DNA from: Pseudomonas chlororaphis subsp. chlororaphis
GTDB lineage: Bacteria; Pseudomonadota; Gammaproteobacteria; Pseudomonadales; Pseudomonadaceae
Length of the DNA stretch: 64,000 nucleotides
NCBI RefSeq assembly: GCF_003945765.1
Contig: NZ_CP027712.1
Location: 6,572,001-6,636,000, forward strand
Direction of reading: 5' to 3'
Made by a program: the position numbers and the translations under genes. This document shows positions 50,525 to 58,748 of the stretch, piece after piece; position 1 is the stretch's first letter, and each line of letters opens with the position of its first letter. Below the pieces are notes generated by a model. The model had not been told where the DNA came from, ran no database searches, and saw only the letters and a program-made list of their open reading frames with translations.

Positions 50525-50908
50525 TCAAGCCTTCGGCTTGGCCTTCTTCGGCTTCAGGTACTTGGTCAGCCCCTGGAACCAGATCACCAGCGCCGGGTTG
50601 CCCTTGATCTGGATCGACTTATCCTGGATCCCGGTCATAAAGGCCAGTTGCTTGTTCTTCGCCTGCATCGTGGCAAAACCATAGGCCGCGTCTTTAAAGG
50701 CAATGGCAAATGCCGGCTCGGGATGCACCCCCGATTTGCTGGTAATCCGCTGATCCTTCACCAAAAAATGCCGCGCCACCTTGCCATCCAGCGTCTGCAG
50801 CTGGAACACCAGTTCCTTGTCACCCAACTGCTGCTGGAACGCCGGATTGGTCCGGCTGGCCTTGCCCATCAACAGCCCCAGCATCCACAGAAGAAAACGA
50901 AATTTCAT
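50525..50908 (-). CDS. small SCP2-like hypothetical protein
   Basis: A 127-residue protein. A hydrophobic N-terminus (MKFRFLLWMLGLLMGKASRTN) is probably a membrane anchor or signal. The rest resembles a short sterol carrier protein 2-like lipid-binding fold (EPAFAIAFKDAAYGFATM and IQIKGNPALVIWFQGL). The tail is lysine-rich (LKPKKAKPKA). The ATG at 50908 is chosen because GGGG precedes it and it gives a sensible signal. It is the positional equivalent of PAO1 PA5347, and marks the last gene of the PAO1-like order here. Confidence 0.7.
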   Translation of the reverse strand: MKFRFLLWMLGLLMGKASRTNPAFQQQLGDKELVFQLQTLDGKVARHFLVKDQRITSKSGVHPEPAFAIAFKDAAYGFATMQAKNKQLAFMTGIQDKSIQIKGNPALVIWFQGLTKYLKPKKAKPKA

Positions 50909-50982
50909 GCGCAAAGCCCCAAAGGAAAAATGAACGGCTGGCGCAGTGTAGCGGCTTCGGAGGGGAACACCACAGTTATGCA

Positions 50983-51054
50983 ATGTTAAGGGAAGATGAA
51001 GGCGTTATTGGTGATTATGACTACCAAGTCACGCTCGTTTATCAGCTGCCTTAA
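50983..51054 (+). pseudogene. short orphan reading frame, possible gene remnant
   Basis: A 23-codon frame from ATG to TAA reads MLREDEGVIGDYDYQVTLVY then QLP. The acidic start and beta-like end resemble the last strand of a larger protein, but nothing in frame upstream supports an intact gene. It lies where the PAO1-like order ends and the type VI cluster begins. It may be a chance frame. Confidence 0.2.
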
Positions 51055-51113
51055 TGAGTCCGGCATGCAGAGGTCTGTTCATAACCCCGTGAATCCTTAA
51101 ACCAGTCCTGGCT

Positions 51114-51323
51114 TCACCCGCTCCTGGGCCAGGCAATAGCCAGCACTCCAGACAACAGGCTCAAGGCGAGCAGCACTTTGGCAATCAAGAACGCAACGTC
51201 AACGGAGTCGGAAATGCTCCCACTACCACTTGCCCCACCAGCAATACCACCCAGGCCGAGCAACGCGCTGAGTATCGAGATGGCAAGCAGCAAAATCGCC
51301 AGTACCGTGAATATCTTATGCAT
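51114..51323 (-). CDS. small two-helix membrane protein
   Basis: A 69-residue protein with two hydrophobic helices (about 5-30 and 42-64) around a Gly/Ser linker (GGIAGGASGSGSISDS). GGAG lies 8 bases before the ATG, and the start is well defined. It is 73 bp downstream of the second Sel1 gene on the same strand, so it may be read with the type VI effector genes, but no known family or function is recognised. Its higher GC content contrasts with the Sel1 genes. Confidence 0.65.
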   Translation of the reverse strand: MHKIFTVLAILLLAISILSALLGLGGIAGGASGSGSISDSVDVAFLIAKVLLALSLLSGVLAIAWPRSG

Positions 51324-51396
51324 TGTGCGGCTCCTTTATCGGGACAGCCCATAAGTCGCGTTTTGATGCTTCGCATAGGCTCGTTGTGGGTTTCTC

Positions 51397-52263
51397 TTAA
51401 TAATCGTCATCGCGTCCGGTTGGTTTCCAGTTGATGTCTTTATCGGCGTGATAGCCCTGCACAGGGTTCGGTGGCAGTGGGTGGTCTTTGGCCAGATTGG
51501 GGAAGCGCAAGTCTGGATTATTGGCTAGCTCCCTGGACACTTTGTAGTATGCATCTTCAGTCTTCTTGTCTTTATTATAAGAAAACTTACCATTTTGAAA
51601 TACATCTTCTATTTCCATGGCACCTTTCCGTTCACCTAGAGCTGCAGCTCTCTGATAGTAATGCAAGGCAACAGGGTAGTTTCTATCCAAGATCTCGTAG
51701 TATGTGGCCAACTCATAATTTGCGTTTGCATCGCTCTGATCTGCAGCACAGCGTAGGTAGGAAATCCCTAGATCTCTTTTCTTAGCCTCATAAATATAGA
51801 TATTTCCTAACCTGACTTGAGCCATAGGACTACCTACATCTCCCGCCTTGAGCAAATATATTACTGATTGCCTATCAGACTGCACCACACCGACGCCTCT
51901 TTTGGTCATTACACTCATATCGTAATAACCCAGCGGTACCTGTAGCTTGATCATTTCCAGATACAAATCAATAGCCTTGTTCGTATCCTTAACAACCCCA
52001 TCACCACGTAAGTATAGCTCTGCAAGATTATGCATTGCTTTCCAATGGTTCTTTTCTACAGCCTGCTGGTACAGGCTGGCCACTTCGATCCAGTCAACCG
52101 GGCGTTTTTTGCTAAGCACCCGAGCTTGTTTAAACCATTGGTCTGCTTGCTGATCCAGGGGTGGAGCAATATCTTTCTCATGAACACACTTGAAATCGTA
52201 TGCCATGGAAAAGCCACTGCTGCCCAGTAGCACAGTAACCAGAAGTGCTTTAATAGTCGTCAT
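51397..52263 (-). CDS. Sel1-repeat periplasmic protein, probable Tle5-type immunity protein (copy 2)
   Basis: A 288-residue protein with a signal peptide (cleavage near SMA/YDFKC, about residue 22) and Sel1/TPR-like repeats, seen as HWKAMHNLAELYLRGDGVV, GSPMAQVRLGNIYIYEAKK and YYQRAAALGERKGAMEI. In P. aeruginosa the PldB immunity proteins (PA5086-PA5088) are periplasmic Sel1-repeat proteins, and this gene lies downstream of a PldB-like effector, so it should bind and block that enzyme in the periplasm. It overlaps the end of copy 1 by 14 bp. ATG at 52263 is preceded by an in-frame GTG at 52266. The gene is A+T-rich relative to its neighbours. It shares an identical C-terminal 19 residues with copy 1. 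Confidence 0.82.
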   Translation of the reverse strand: MTTIKALLVTVLLGSSGFSMAYDFKCVHEKDIAPPLDQQADQWFKQARVLSKKRPVDWIEVASLYQQAVEKNHWKAMHNLAELYLRGDGVVKDTNKAIDLYLEMIKLQVPLGYYDMSVMTKRGVGVVQSDRQSVIYLLKAGDVGSPMAQVRLGNIYIYEAKKRDLGISYLRCAADQSDANANYELATYYEILDRNYPVALHYYQRAAALGERKGAMEIEDVFQNGKFSYNKDKKTEDAYYKVSRELANNPDLRFPNLAKDHPLPPNPVQGYHADKDINWKPTGRDDDY

Positions 52264-53122
52264 CACGTCCGGTTGGCTTCCAGTTGATGTCTTTATCCGC
52301 GTGATAACCCTGAATAGGGTGCGGTGGAAGTGGATGATCTTTTGCTAAATTAGGTAGCCGTAGTTCAGGATTTTTGTAAAAACGACTAGATATATCATCG
52401 TAGGCCTTAGCTACCTTCAAATTCTTTGAGTAATCGTGTAGCCCTTTCTCAAAAACATTTCTGATCTCCGTAGCTCCCTTCGGCTCCCCTAGCGCCGCAG
52501 CACGCTGATAATAGTGCATGGAAACAGGATAGTTCTCATCCACAACCTCATAATACGACCCTAACTTATATGCTGCATCTGCATAATCCTGTCTCTCCGC
52601 GCACTTCAAGTATCCCAACCCTACAGCATCCTTTCTCTTATCATAGATATAAATGTAGCCAATTCTAGTTTGTGCTTGAGGGCTACCTAAATCAGCCGCC
52701 TTAATCAAAAACAGCATAGCCTCTTTATCTGACTGTACAACACCTACTCCCCGCTGTGTCATTACACTCATATCATAATAACCGAGAGGCACTTGTAGAT
52801 TGACCATTCGCATATACAGATCAATAGCCTTGTTAGTATCCTTTAATACACCATCACCCCGCAGATACAGCTCTGCTAGATTATGCATAGCTTTCCAGTG
52901 GTCCTTATCTGCAGCCTGCTGATATAACCTGGAAACTTCCGACCAGTCTGGAAATCGCTCTTTACTGATAGAGCGAGCGCGTTGAAACCATTGATCAGCC
53001 TGCGGATCCAAAGGCGGGGCATTTTTTTGCTCATGTACGCATTTGAACTCATAAGCCATAGCATCAGCTCCAAAAAGAAAAAAAGAAAAAATCAGCAGTA
53101 AATTAATCAACGGCTTTTGCAT
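52250..53122 (-). CDS. Sel1-repeat periplasmic protein, probable Tle5-type immunity protein (copy 1)
   Basis: A 290-residue paralogue of the next gene, with a signal peptide (cleavage near DAMA/YEFKC, about residue 23) and the same Sel1-like repeats (HWKAMHNLAELYLRGDGVL, GSPQAQTRIGYIYIYDK, YYQRAAALGEPKGATEI). By eye about 60% of residues match copy 2; the ends match best. It overlaps the effector gene by 20 bp, so the toxin and antitoxin-like pair are translationally coupled. Low GC for the window suggests recent acquisition or rapid divergence. Function as immunity protein is inferred from family and position. Confidence 0.84.
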   Translation of the reverse strand: MQKPLINLLLIFSFFLFGADAMAYEFKCVHEQKNAPPLDPQADQWFQRARSISKERFPDWSEVSRLYQQAADKDHWKAMHNLAELYLRGDGVLKDTNKAIDLYMRMVNLQVPLGYYDMSVMTQRGVGVVQSDKEAMLFLIKAADLGSPQAQTRIGYIYIYDKRKDAVGLGYLKCAERQDYADAAYKLGSYYEVVDENYPVSMHYYQRAAALGEPKGATEIRNVFEKGLHDYSKNLKVAKAYDDISSRFYKNPELRLPNLAKDHPLPPHPIQGYHADKDINWKPTGRDDDY

Positions 53123-55289
53123 AAGGCGTCACCACATCCCAGAATCTGACTAAATTTCCATTTAATTTTTTATTTATTTTTTGCCTTTCCCAATTCTTGC
53201 TAATCACCGACTCCCAGTTCCTAAAATCTTCAACGATATTCTCCGCAGGTGTTGGTTTACTTACACTAATCTCGTTTCCCGAATGCATCCCCCACAACCG
53301 CTCCCGCCAGGTCCGGGTGGTTTGCGGGCTTGGCATGGCGATATTCAGTTCGGAGTCGGAGTTCAGGCTGCGCTCGTTGATGTTGGCGGAGCCCAGGGTG
53401 AAGAACAGGTCGTCCACCAGCAGCAGCTTGCTGTGTACATAGATGGACTTGTACTGCGCCATTCCTTGTTCCGGGCCGAGATGTTCGGTGATATCGCGTT
53501 CGGTCTGGCGCTGCTCGCGCGTCTTGGGAGTAGCGGTTTCGCCGCCGTCCTTGCAACTGACCAGAGTCGCGACAATGATTTTCAACCCCTTGGGCGGCAG
53601 CATCTCCGGCTCCAGTTCGCGAGCCGCGGCCTGGTTGTAGTGTTTGTTGGGGTCCATGGCCAGGAGTTCATCGGCGCGACTCGGATCGATACCCTGCTCA
53701 TGCATTTGCGTCTGTACCTTGGCCAGCTCCTGATCGCGTGTCGGCGATTCGTCGCGGGCCTTCAGTTCGCGCTGGCGATAGGCAAGCTGGCGTTGATCGT
53801 AGAGCAGGTCGCGGTGGGCCAGGGGCATCAGTTCGCCCTGGCCAAGGGTGTCGAGCATCTCGTAGGTGGAACTGGAGAAATGCCCGCTCTCCGGGTTGTT
53901 GGTGACCACGAACAGGTGCAAGTCCTGTTGTTTGCCGGCAGCGACGTAGTCGGCGGCAACTTTCTTCAGGCGTTCGGCCAGCGGTTTGTAGCGGAAGTAT
54001 TGGTTCTCGATATAGGCGTACTGATGCACATTGCCCAGGGCCTTTTCATATATCTCGAGAATGGTTTTTTCCGGACCTTCTTCCGGTTGAGTCCGGCAAA
54101 TCTGCGCGGGCTCTCCACCATCGAGGATCAGGCTCAGTGGTTTGACCGACGAGCGCTCGTGATTCAGGGTGCCCTTGAAGACCCGGCGTATCCAGCTGCT
54201 GCTCTTGTCCCAGGCATTGCAGAAGTTGTGATTAAGGTCGAATAGCACCGGGCCGCGTACAAATAGGGAAAGGTCCTGCCAGGGGCCGAAGCCCAGATCG
54301 CGCTTGCCGGCTGCATCGTCGTAGGCGTGGGCGGTGGTGTCCCAGTAGTTGCGCTGCAGGTTGTGGCCCATCACAAGACCTTTCGCTTTTTGCGGGTCCA
54401 TGTAGTCGACCACCAGGGTTTTCTGGTGATGGCTGGGAAATAGGCTCAGGGCCAGCATCTGCATGAAGGGCACATCGTGAGACTCGTCCTTGAGCAGTCG
54501 CCACAGGATGGCAAGACGCCCCCAATGCATGCGCAGGCCATTTTGATCGTCGTAGGTCAACTCTCCTACGAGTTTGAAGTCCCGCGTACGAAACTCGATA
54601 TTGCGGGCTTCGCGGCTGTGTACCCAGCGATACCAATCTCGGGTCTCGACCTGTTCGTTCGGGGCTTGAACCGTCCCTCCCGAATCACGGCCCTTGGTGT
54701 AGCCGCTGTCCAGGGCATCCAGGCTTTGCTGGATGTCGATCAGACGGTCGCGCGTGGCTCGTCGGCCGGCCTCGTCGTTTGCCGGAAGTTTTTCCAGGCG
54801 TGCCTGCTCCTGCTGCTGTTTTTCCAGGAGCTTTTTCCGTTTTTCACCCAGGGCGCTGGTGTCAGCCGGCTTGCCCGCGGTCATTCCGGAACCCATCGAT
54901 GTTCCGCCGGCGCCGCTCCAGCCCTCACCGATCACCGAGTTTTCACCGAGCTGGGCCAGTCGGTTGTTCCAGATCAGTACCCGTACCTCGACACCACTTT
55001 CGGCCTTCTGCCTGAGCAGTTTTCCCAGACAGGGGCTGTCGGTCGAGGCCCGGTCGAGACGCAATCCCGGATCGAAGCCCCAACTGATAAGGTCAATGCT
55101 TTTCGTAGCTGCCTGGATGCATTCATAGACCTTCTTGAAGGCTTCCTCGCCACACACCAGCGGCGTCACCACGTTGCCTGCCGGACGTGGCGGGCTTAGC
55201 GGATTGTTCTTGTGGGCGAACCAATCCGAAGTCAGGGTTGCGGCGCTTTCTTCAAGCGAGATCGACAGTTTCTGATCGAGGTATGTCAT
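53103..55289 (-). CDS. type VI secretion phospholipase D effector (Tle5b/PldB-like)
   Basis: A 728-residue protein with two HKD motifs: HHQKTLVVDYMD (His288, Lys290, Asp295) with GHNLQRNYWD, and VHSKLLLVDD (His619, Lys621, Asp626) with GSANINERSLNSDSE. There is no signal peptide, as expected for VgrG-borne cargo. The length matches P. aeruginosa PldB (~737 residues) better than PldA (~1100). Tle5 enzymes degrade phosphatidylethanolamine in rival cells; PldB also acts in host cells. It starts 12 bp after vgrG with AGGAAG before the ATG. The last ~60 codons (from about 53285 down) are A+T-rich like the following immunity genes, unlike the rest of the gene. Confidence 0.9.
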   Translation of the reverse strand: MTYLDQKLSISLEESAATLTSDWFAHKNNPLSPPRPAGNVVTPLVCGEEAFKKVYECIQAATKSIDLISWGFDPGLRLDRASTDSPCLGKLLRQKAESGVEVRVLIWNNRLAQLGENSVIGEGWSGAGGTSMGSGMTAGKPADTSALGEKRKKLLEKQQQEQARLEKLPANDEAGRRATRDRLIDIQQSLDALDSGYTKGRDSGGTVQAPNEQVETRDWYRWVHSREARNIEFRTRDFKLVGELTYDDQNGLRMHWGRLAILWRLLKDESHDVPFMQMLALSLFPSHHQKTLVVDYMDPQKAKGLVMGHNLQRNYWDTTAHAYDDAAGKRDLGFGPWQDLSLFVRGPVLFDLNHNFCNAWDKSSSWIRRVFKGTLNHERSSVKPLSLILDGGEPAQICRTQPEEGPEKTILEIYEKALGNVHQYAYIENQYFRYKPLAERLKKVAADYVAAGKQQDLHLFVVTNNPESGHFSSSTYEMLDTLGQGELMPLAHRDLLYDQRQLAYRQRELKARDESPTRDQELAKVQTQMHEQGIDPSRADELLAMDPNKHYNQAAARELEPEMLPPKGLKIIVATLVSCKDGGETATPKTREQRQTERDITEHLGPEQGMAQYKSIYVHSKLLLVDDLFFTLGSANINERSLNSDSELNIAMPSPQTTRTWRERLWGMHSGNEISVSKPTPAENIVEDFRNWESVISKNWERQKINKKLNGNLVRFWDVVTPYAKAVD

Positions 55290-55301
55290 GGAGTGCTTCC
55301 T

Positions 55302-57662
55302 TTACTCTTTCTGCTCGCTTTGATCCGCCCACAATTGGCGGAACGCCTCACTGCTGCTCAACGCCTCCAGAGAGGCAGCCGCACCCGGGAAGTCGCGGTA
55401 TCCCTCACGCCCCAGGCGCTCACTGCGTTGGCGCGTCTGTTCGGTCGAGGTTTCGCTCATATCCAGGTTGAAACGGTGTCCGTTCACCGTTTCCACCGAA
55501 TAGTTGCGGGTACCGGGGATATGCTGGAAAAGCACATTGCCCTTCTCGTCGCTGAAGCCTTTGTCGATAAGTGCGCCATCGGCGTAGAGCTGATAGGGCT
55601 CATCCGGATACCCCGGCATGTTGGGCAACGGGGAAATACGAATGCACAGCTGACCCGGTACGGTTTCTTTCGCCGGGTTGGCCAACGCCTCCTCCATCAG
55701 GCTGCCAGCCTTGTCCGCATCGGCCACCCCTGGCAGACCGGGTATCTTGATCCCAATCCCCGCCCCACTCCCCGGCGAGCCCCCCGCATTGATCTTCACC
55801 ACCGGCCCCACCACCGTGACGCCGCCGGCATCGAGTTTGATAAAACTGCCCCCGGCCTTGATCGTCAGTTCGCTGCCCGCCTCGATCACCATCTTGGCGC
55901 CGGCCTTGAGGTGGATTTCCTGGCCGGCTTTGGTCAGCTGGGCGGTGCCGAGTTTGATGTGCTGGTTTTCGCCCACGGTCAGGTGGTCGTCGACCTTGGT
56001 TTCGGTCTTGCGGTCGGCGTGGGTGATCCGATGTTCTTCGGCCTTGAGTTCGGTGTAGGTGTTCTTTTCCACCGTGTCGTGGCGTTCGTGGCCGATGCGG
56101 ATTTTCTGGTCGTGCTCGATGTTTTCATCCCAGTCGCGCTGGGCATGGATGAAGATCTGTTCGGCGCCTTTTTTGTCTTCGATGCGCAGTTCGTTGTAGC
56201 CGGCGCCACCCGGCGAGCTCATGGACTTGAATACCGTGCGGGTCTTGTTCGCCGGCAGGGCGTAAGGCACCGGGTGTTCCTTGTGGTACAGGCAGCCAGT
56301 GATCAGCGGCTGGTCGGGGTCGCCTTCGAGGAAGGTCACCAGCACTTCCATGCCGATGCGCGGGATGACCAGGGCGCCGTAGCGGTCGCCGGCCCAGCTG
56401 GAGGACACCCGCAGCCAGCAGCTGGTCTTGTCGTCGGCTTTGCCTTCGCGGTCCCAGTGGAACTGCACCTTCACCCGGCCGTACTGGTCGCAGTGGATTT
56501 CTTCGCCCTTGGGCCCGGTGACCACCGCGGTCTGGCTGCCGAGGACGCGGGGTTTCGGGTGGTTCAGGGCCGGGCGGTAGAACACCTGCCAGGGCGTGGC
56601 GAGGAAGCGGTTGCGGTAGCCCTGGTGGAAGTCGTCCTTGTTGTCGGTGGTGTCGCTGGTCACCGACTCTTCCAGCACCTGCGGCTGCTTGCCTTCGTGG
56701 ACGATATGGGTCAGCAGCCAGAGGTCGTTCCACTCACTGCGCGGGTGCTCGGACAGTTCCAGGAAGTGGCCGCTGACCAGTCGCGTCTGGTCGCCCCAGC
56801 CTTCGGCCTGCTGGTAGTCGGCGCGGTGGCGTTCGAGGGCGCGCTGGCTGAGGAACTTGCCGCGCGCGCGGTCGGTGAAGCGGCCCGGGTAGTCGTAGTC
56901 TTCCAGGTCCGGTTCTTCACTGTCGGTCTCGGGTTTATAGGCGGCCTCCAGTTGCAGGCGCGGCTTCTCGAAGTCGTAATCGCGTCGAGTAGTACGGCGG
57001 GTGCGGGTCTCCAGGCGCAGGTTGAAACCCTTGATCACCGGCTCGTCGGCGACCATGCCGCTGCCCTGGATATAGGCGGTGGGCTGGCCGAGCTTGGGAA
57101 ATACCGTCTGGTCGTCGCCGAACACCAGCAAGTGGCCCTGCGGGCTGTGCTGGAAGTGGTAATGCAGACCTTCCTCTTCGCACAGGCGCTGGATGAAGTG
57201 CAGGTCGGTCTCGTCGTACTGCACGCAGTAGTCGCGCTCCGGGCACGGGGTGCCGAGCTGGAACCGGTAGGCGTTGCCCTGGATGCCGTGCTCTTCGAGG
57301 ATCAACGCGATGATCTTCGGCGCCGACAGCTGCTGATAGATGCGCTGGTTGGTGCGGTGTTCGAGATAGGCCAGTTGCGGCACCAGCGACACCTTGTAGC
57401 GGGTCAGGCGCTTGCCGGCATCGCCCTGGGCCACGCGGTAGATCTGGCCGTGGATGCCACTGCCTTGCGGATCAAACGCTAGAAAAGCCTGCTTGTGCAG
57501 CAGGGTTTCCAGGTCCAGGTCGGGGTTCTCGCTGACCAGCTCCAGATCGAAACGGAACGGCTGGCTGATGCCTTCGATCCCCTCGAAAGACAGCACCTGC
57601 AAGTCACCCTGGAAGTCGTCGACCGTCAGGCTGAAGTGGGTTTCATTGGAAGGATTGAACAT
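55302..57662 (-). CDS. vgrG: type VI secretion spike protein VgrG with C-terminal extension
   Basis: A 786-residue VgrG/TssI. The gp27-like part covers about residues 1-380 (FSLTVDDFQGDLQVLSFEG, RYKVSLVPQLAYLEHRTNQRI), the gp5 OB fold about 385-480 (DQYGRVKVQFHWDREGK, SSWAGDRYGALVIPRIG), and a beta-helix needle to about 610. After a short linker (IKIPGLPGVADADKAGS) an extra domain of about 125 residues follows; its residues ~669-734 read like a transthyretin-type beta sandwich. In other T6SSs such domains dock a lipase effector. It follows stk by 21 bp and precedes the phospholipase by 12 bp. GGGAG precedes the ATG. Confidence 0.95.
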   Translation of the reverse strand: MFNPSNETHFSLTVDDFQGDLQVLSFEGIEGISQPFRFDLELVSENPDLDLETLLHKQAFLAFDPQGSGIHGQIYRVAQGDAGKRLTRYKVSLVPQLAYLEHRTNQRIYQQLSAPKIIALILEEHGIQGNAYRFQLGTPCPERDYCVQYDETDLHFIQRLCEEEGLHYHFQHSPQGHLLVFGDDQTVFPKLGQPTAYIQGSGMVADEPVIKGFNLRLETRTRRTTRRDYDFEKPRLQLEAAYKPETDSEEPDLEDYDYPGRFTDRARGKFLSQRALERHRADYQQAEGWGDQTRLVSGHFLELSEHPRSEWNDLWLLTHIVHEGKQPQVLEESVTSDTTDNKDDFHQGYRNRFLATPWQVFYRPALNHPKPRVLGSQTAVVTGPKGEEIHCDQYGRVKVQFHWDREGKADDKTSCWLRVSSSWAGDRYGALVIPRIGMEVLVTFLEGDPDQPLITGCLYHKEHPVPYALPANKTRTVFKSMSSPGGAGYNELRIEDKKGAEQIFIHAQRDWDENIEHDQKIRIGHERHDTVEKNTYTELKAEEHRITHADRKTETKVDDHLTVGENQHIKLGTAQLTKAGQEIHLKAGAKMVIEAGSELTIKAGGSFIKLDAGGVTVVGPVVKINAGGSPGSGAGIGIKIPGLPGVADADKAGSLMEEALANPAKETVPGQLCIRISPLPNMPGYPDEPYQLYADGALIDKGFSDEKGNVLFQHIPGTRNYSVETVNGHRFNLDMSETSTEQTRQRSERLGREGYRDFPGAAASLEALSSSEAFRQLWADQSEQKE

Positions 57663-57683
57663 AGCTTGCTCCCTGTTCGATGG

Positions 57684-58748
57684 TCATCCGTTACGCCGAT
57701 GGAACCAGCGTTGCAGCCAGGACGAATCCGCGCGCATGGCGTCGCGCAATGCTTGGGCGGAAATGGTGCGCTCCGCCGCGTCGAGGGCCAGCGCCGCGCG
57801 CAGGGCTGGCCAACAGTGTCTGGGTAGATGCCTGGGCGCCTGCAGCGAGCGGTCCAGGCGTTCGTCGCGGGCCTGGGTCGACGGCAACCGGCGATACGGG
57901 TGCTTGCCGCAGGCCAGTTCATAGATCACACAGGCCACCGCGTACAGGTCGGCGCTGGCCGACAAGGCGCCGCCCTCCAGCAATTCGGGGGCGGCATAGC
58001 CGGGCGTCCAGGCGTTGAAGCGGCTGCGGCTCAGTTGCGGCAGGCCGGGAAGGATGCCCTCCTCGGCCTGGCTCAGGCCGAAGTCGAACAGCCGCACGCC
58101 GTCTTCGCAGAGCATCACGTTGCTCGGCTTCAGGTCGCCGTGCAGCACACCGCGAGCGTGGCTGTACGCCAGGGCATCGAGCAGTGGCCGCACCACATCG
58201 CGCAGCTCTTCCCACGGCAGGCCCAATGGCCGCTCGCAGAGCAGTTTGTCCAGGGTCAGGCCGCGCATCAGCTCCATGGTGATGAAGGCGCGCTGGCACT
58301 GGGTGTCCACTTCGAAGCTGTGCAGGCGCACGACGTTCGGGTGGCGCAGGCGCCGGGTCAGGGCGAACTCGCTGTAGAGCAAGGCGCTGGCATCCGGCGT
58401 CTCGGAAAATTCTTCGCTCATAACTTTGAGCGCTATGTAAGGGTCGGGATCGCCGAACTGCTCATGCAGCAGGTCCCGCGCGCGGTAGACCGCGCCCATG
58501 CCACCGGCCCCGAGCAGGCGCTCGAGGCGGTAACGTCCGGCCAATACGTCCGGCAACCCGCCCACAGGCGCCCCGGCCTGGGCCTTGGAACGGGGGCGGT
58601 TCCTGGAGCGGTTGCGGCCTTTGCCCTTGGCCTTGGGCGCCACGGGACGCGGCGCCTCATTGGCCTTGGCGAAGGCGAAATAGGTCAGGTTGCTGGCCTC
58701 TTCCTCGCTCATCAGGATGTTATCCAGACCGGATTTGAGATCACTCAT
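57684..58748 (-). CDS. stk1: T6SS-associated Ser/Thr protein kinase (Stk1/PpkA type)
   Basis: A 354-residue Hanks-type kinase. A disordered N-terminus includes an Arg/Lys-rich stretch (residues 39-57). Then the glycine loop GAGGMGAVY (80-88), Lys108 in ALKVM, HGDLKPSN at 203-210, DFG at 222-224 and the YAAPELL loop. HGD replaces HRD, so activation may not need loop phosphorylation. No membrane helix or sensor domain follows. The start overlaps the phosphatase stop by ATGA; order stp-stk after tssM matches PAO1 H2-T6SS (PA1670-PA1671). It probably controls assembly by threonine phosphorylation. Confidence 0.9.
   Translation of the reverse strand: MSDLKSGLDNILMSEEEASNLTYFAFAKANEAPRPVAPKAKGKGRNRSRNRPRSKAQAGAPVGGLPDVLAGRYRLERLLGAGGMGAVYRARDLLHEQFGDPDPYIALKVMSEEFSETPDASALLYSEFALTRRLRHPNVVRLHSFEVDTQCQRAFITMELMRGLTLDKLLCERPLGLPWEELRDVVRPLLDALAYSHARGVLHGDLKPSNVMLCEDGVRLFDFGLSQAEEGILPGLPQLSRSRFNAWTPGYAAPELLEGGALSASADLYAVACVIYELACGKHPYRRLPSTQARDERLDRSLQAPRHLPRHCWPALRAALALDAAERTISAQALRDAMRADSSWLQRWFHRRNG

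Noticed and set aside
51330..53290. A+T-rich stretch as part of a prophage or plasmid
   Set aside because: No integrase, phage structural or replication genes and no attachment repeats; the genes have signal peptides and Sel1 repeats that fit type VI immunity.
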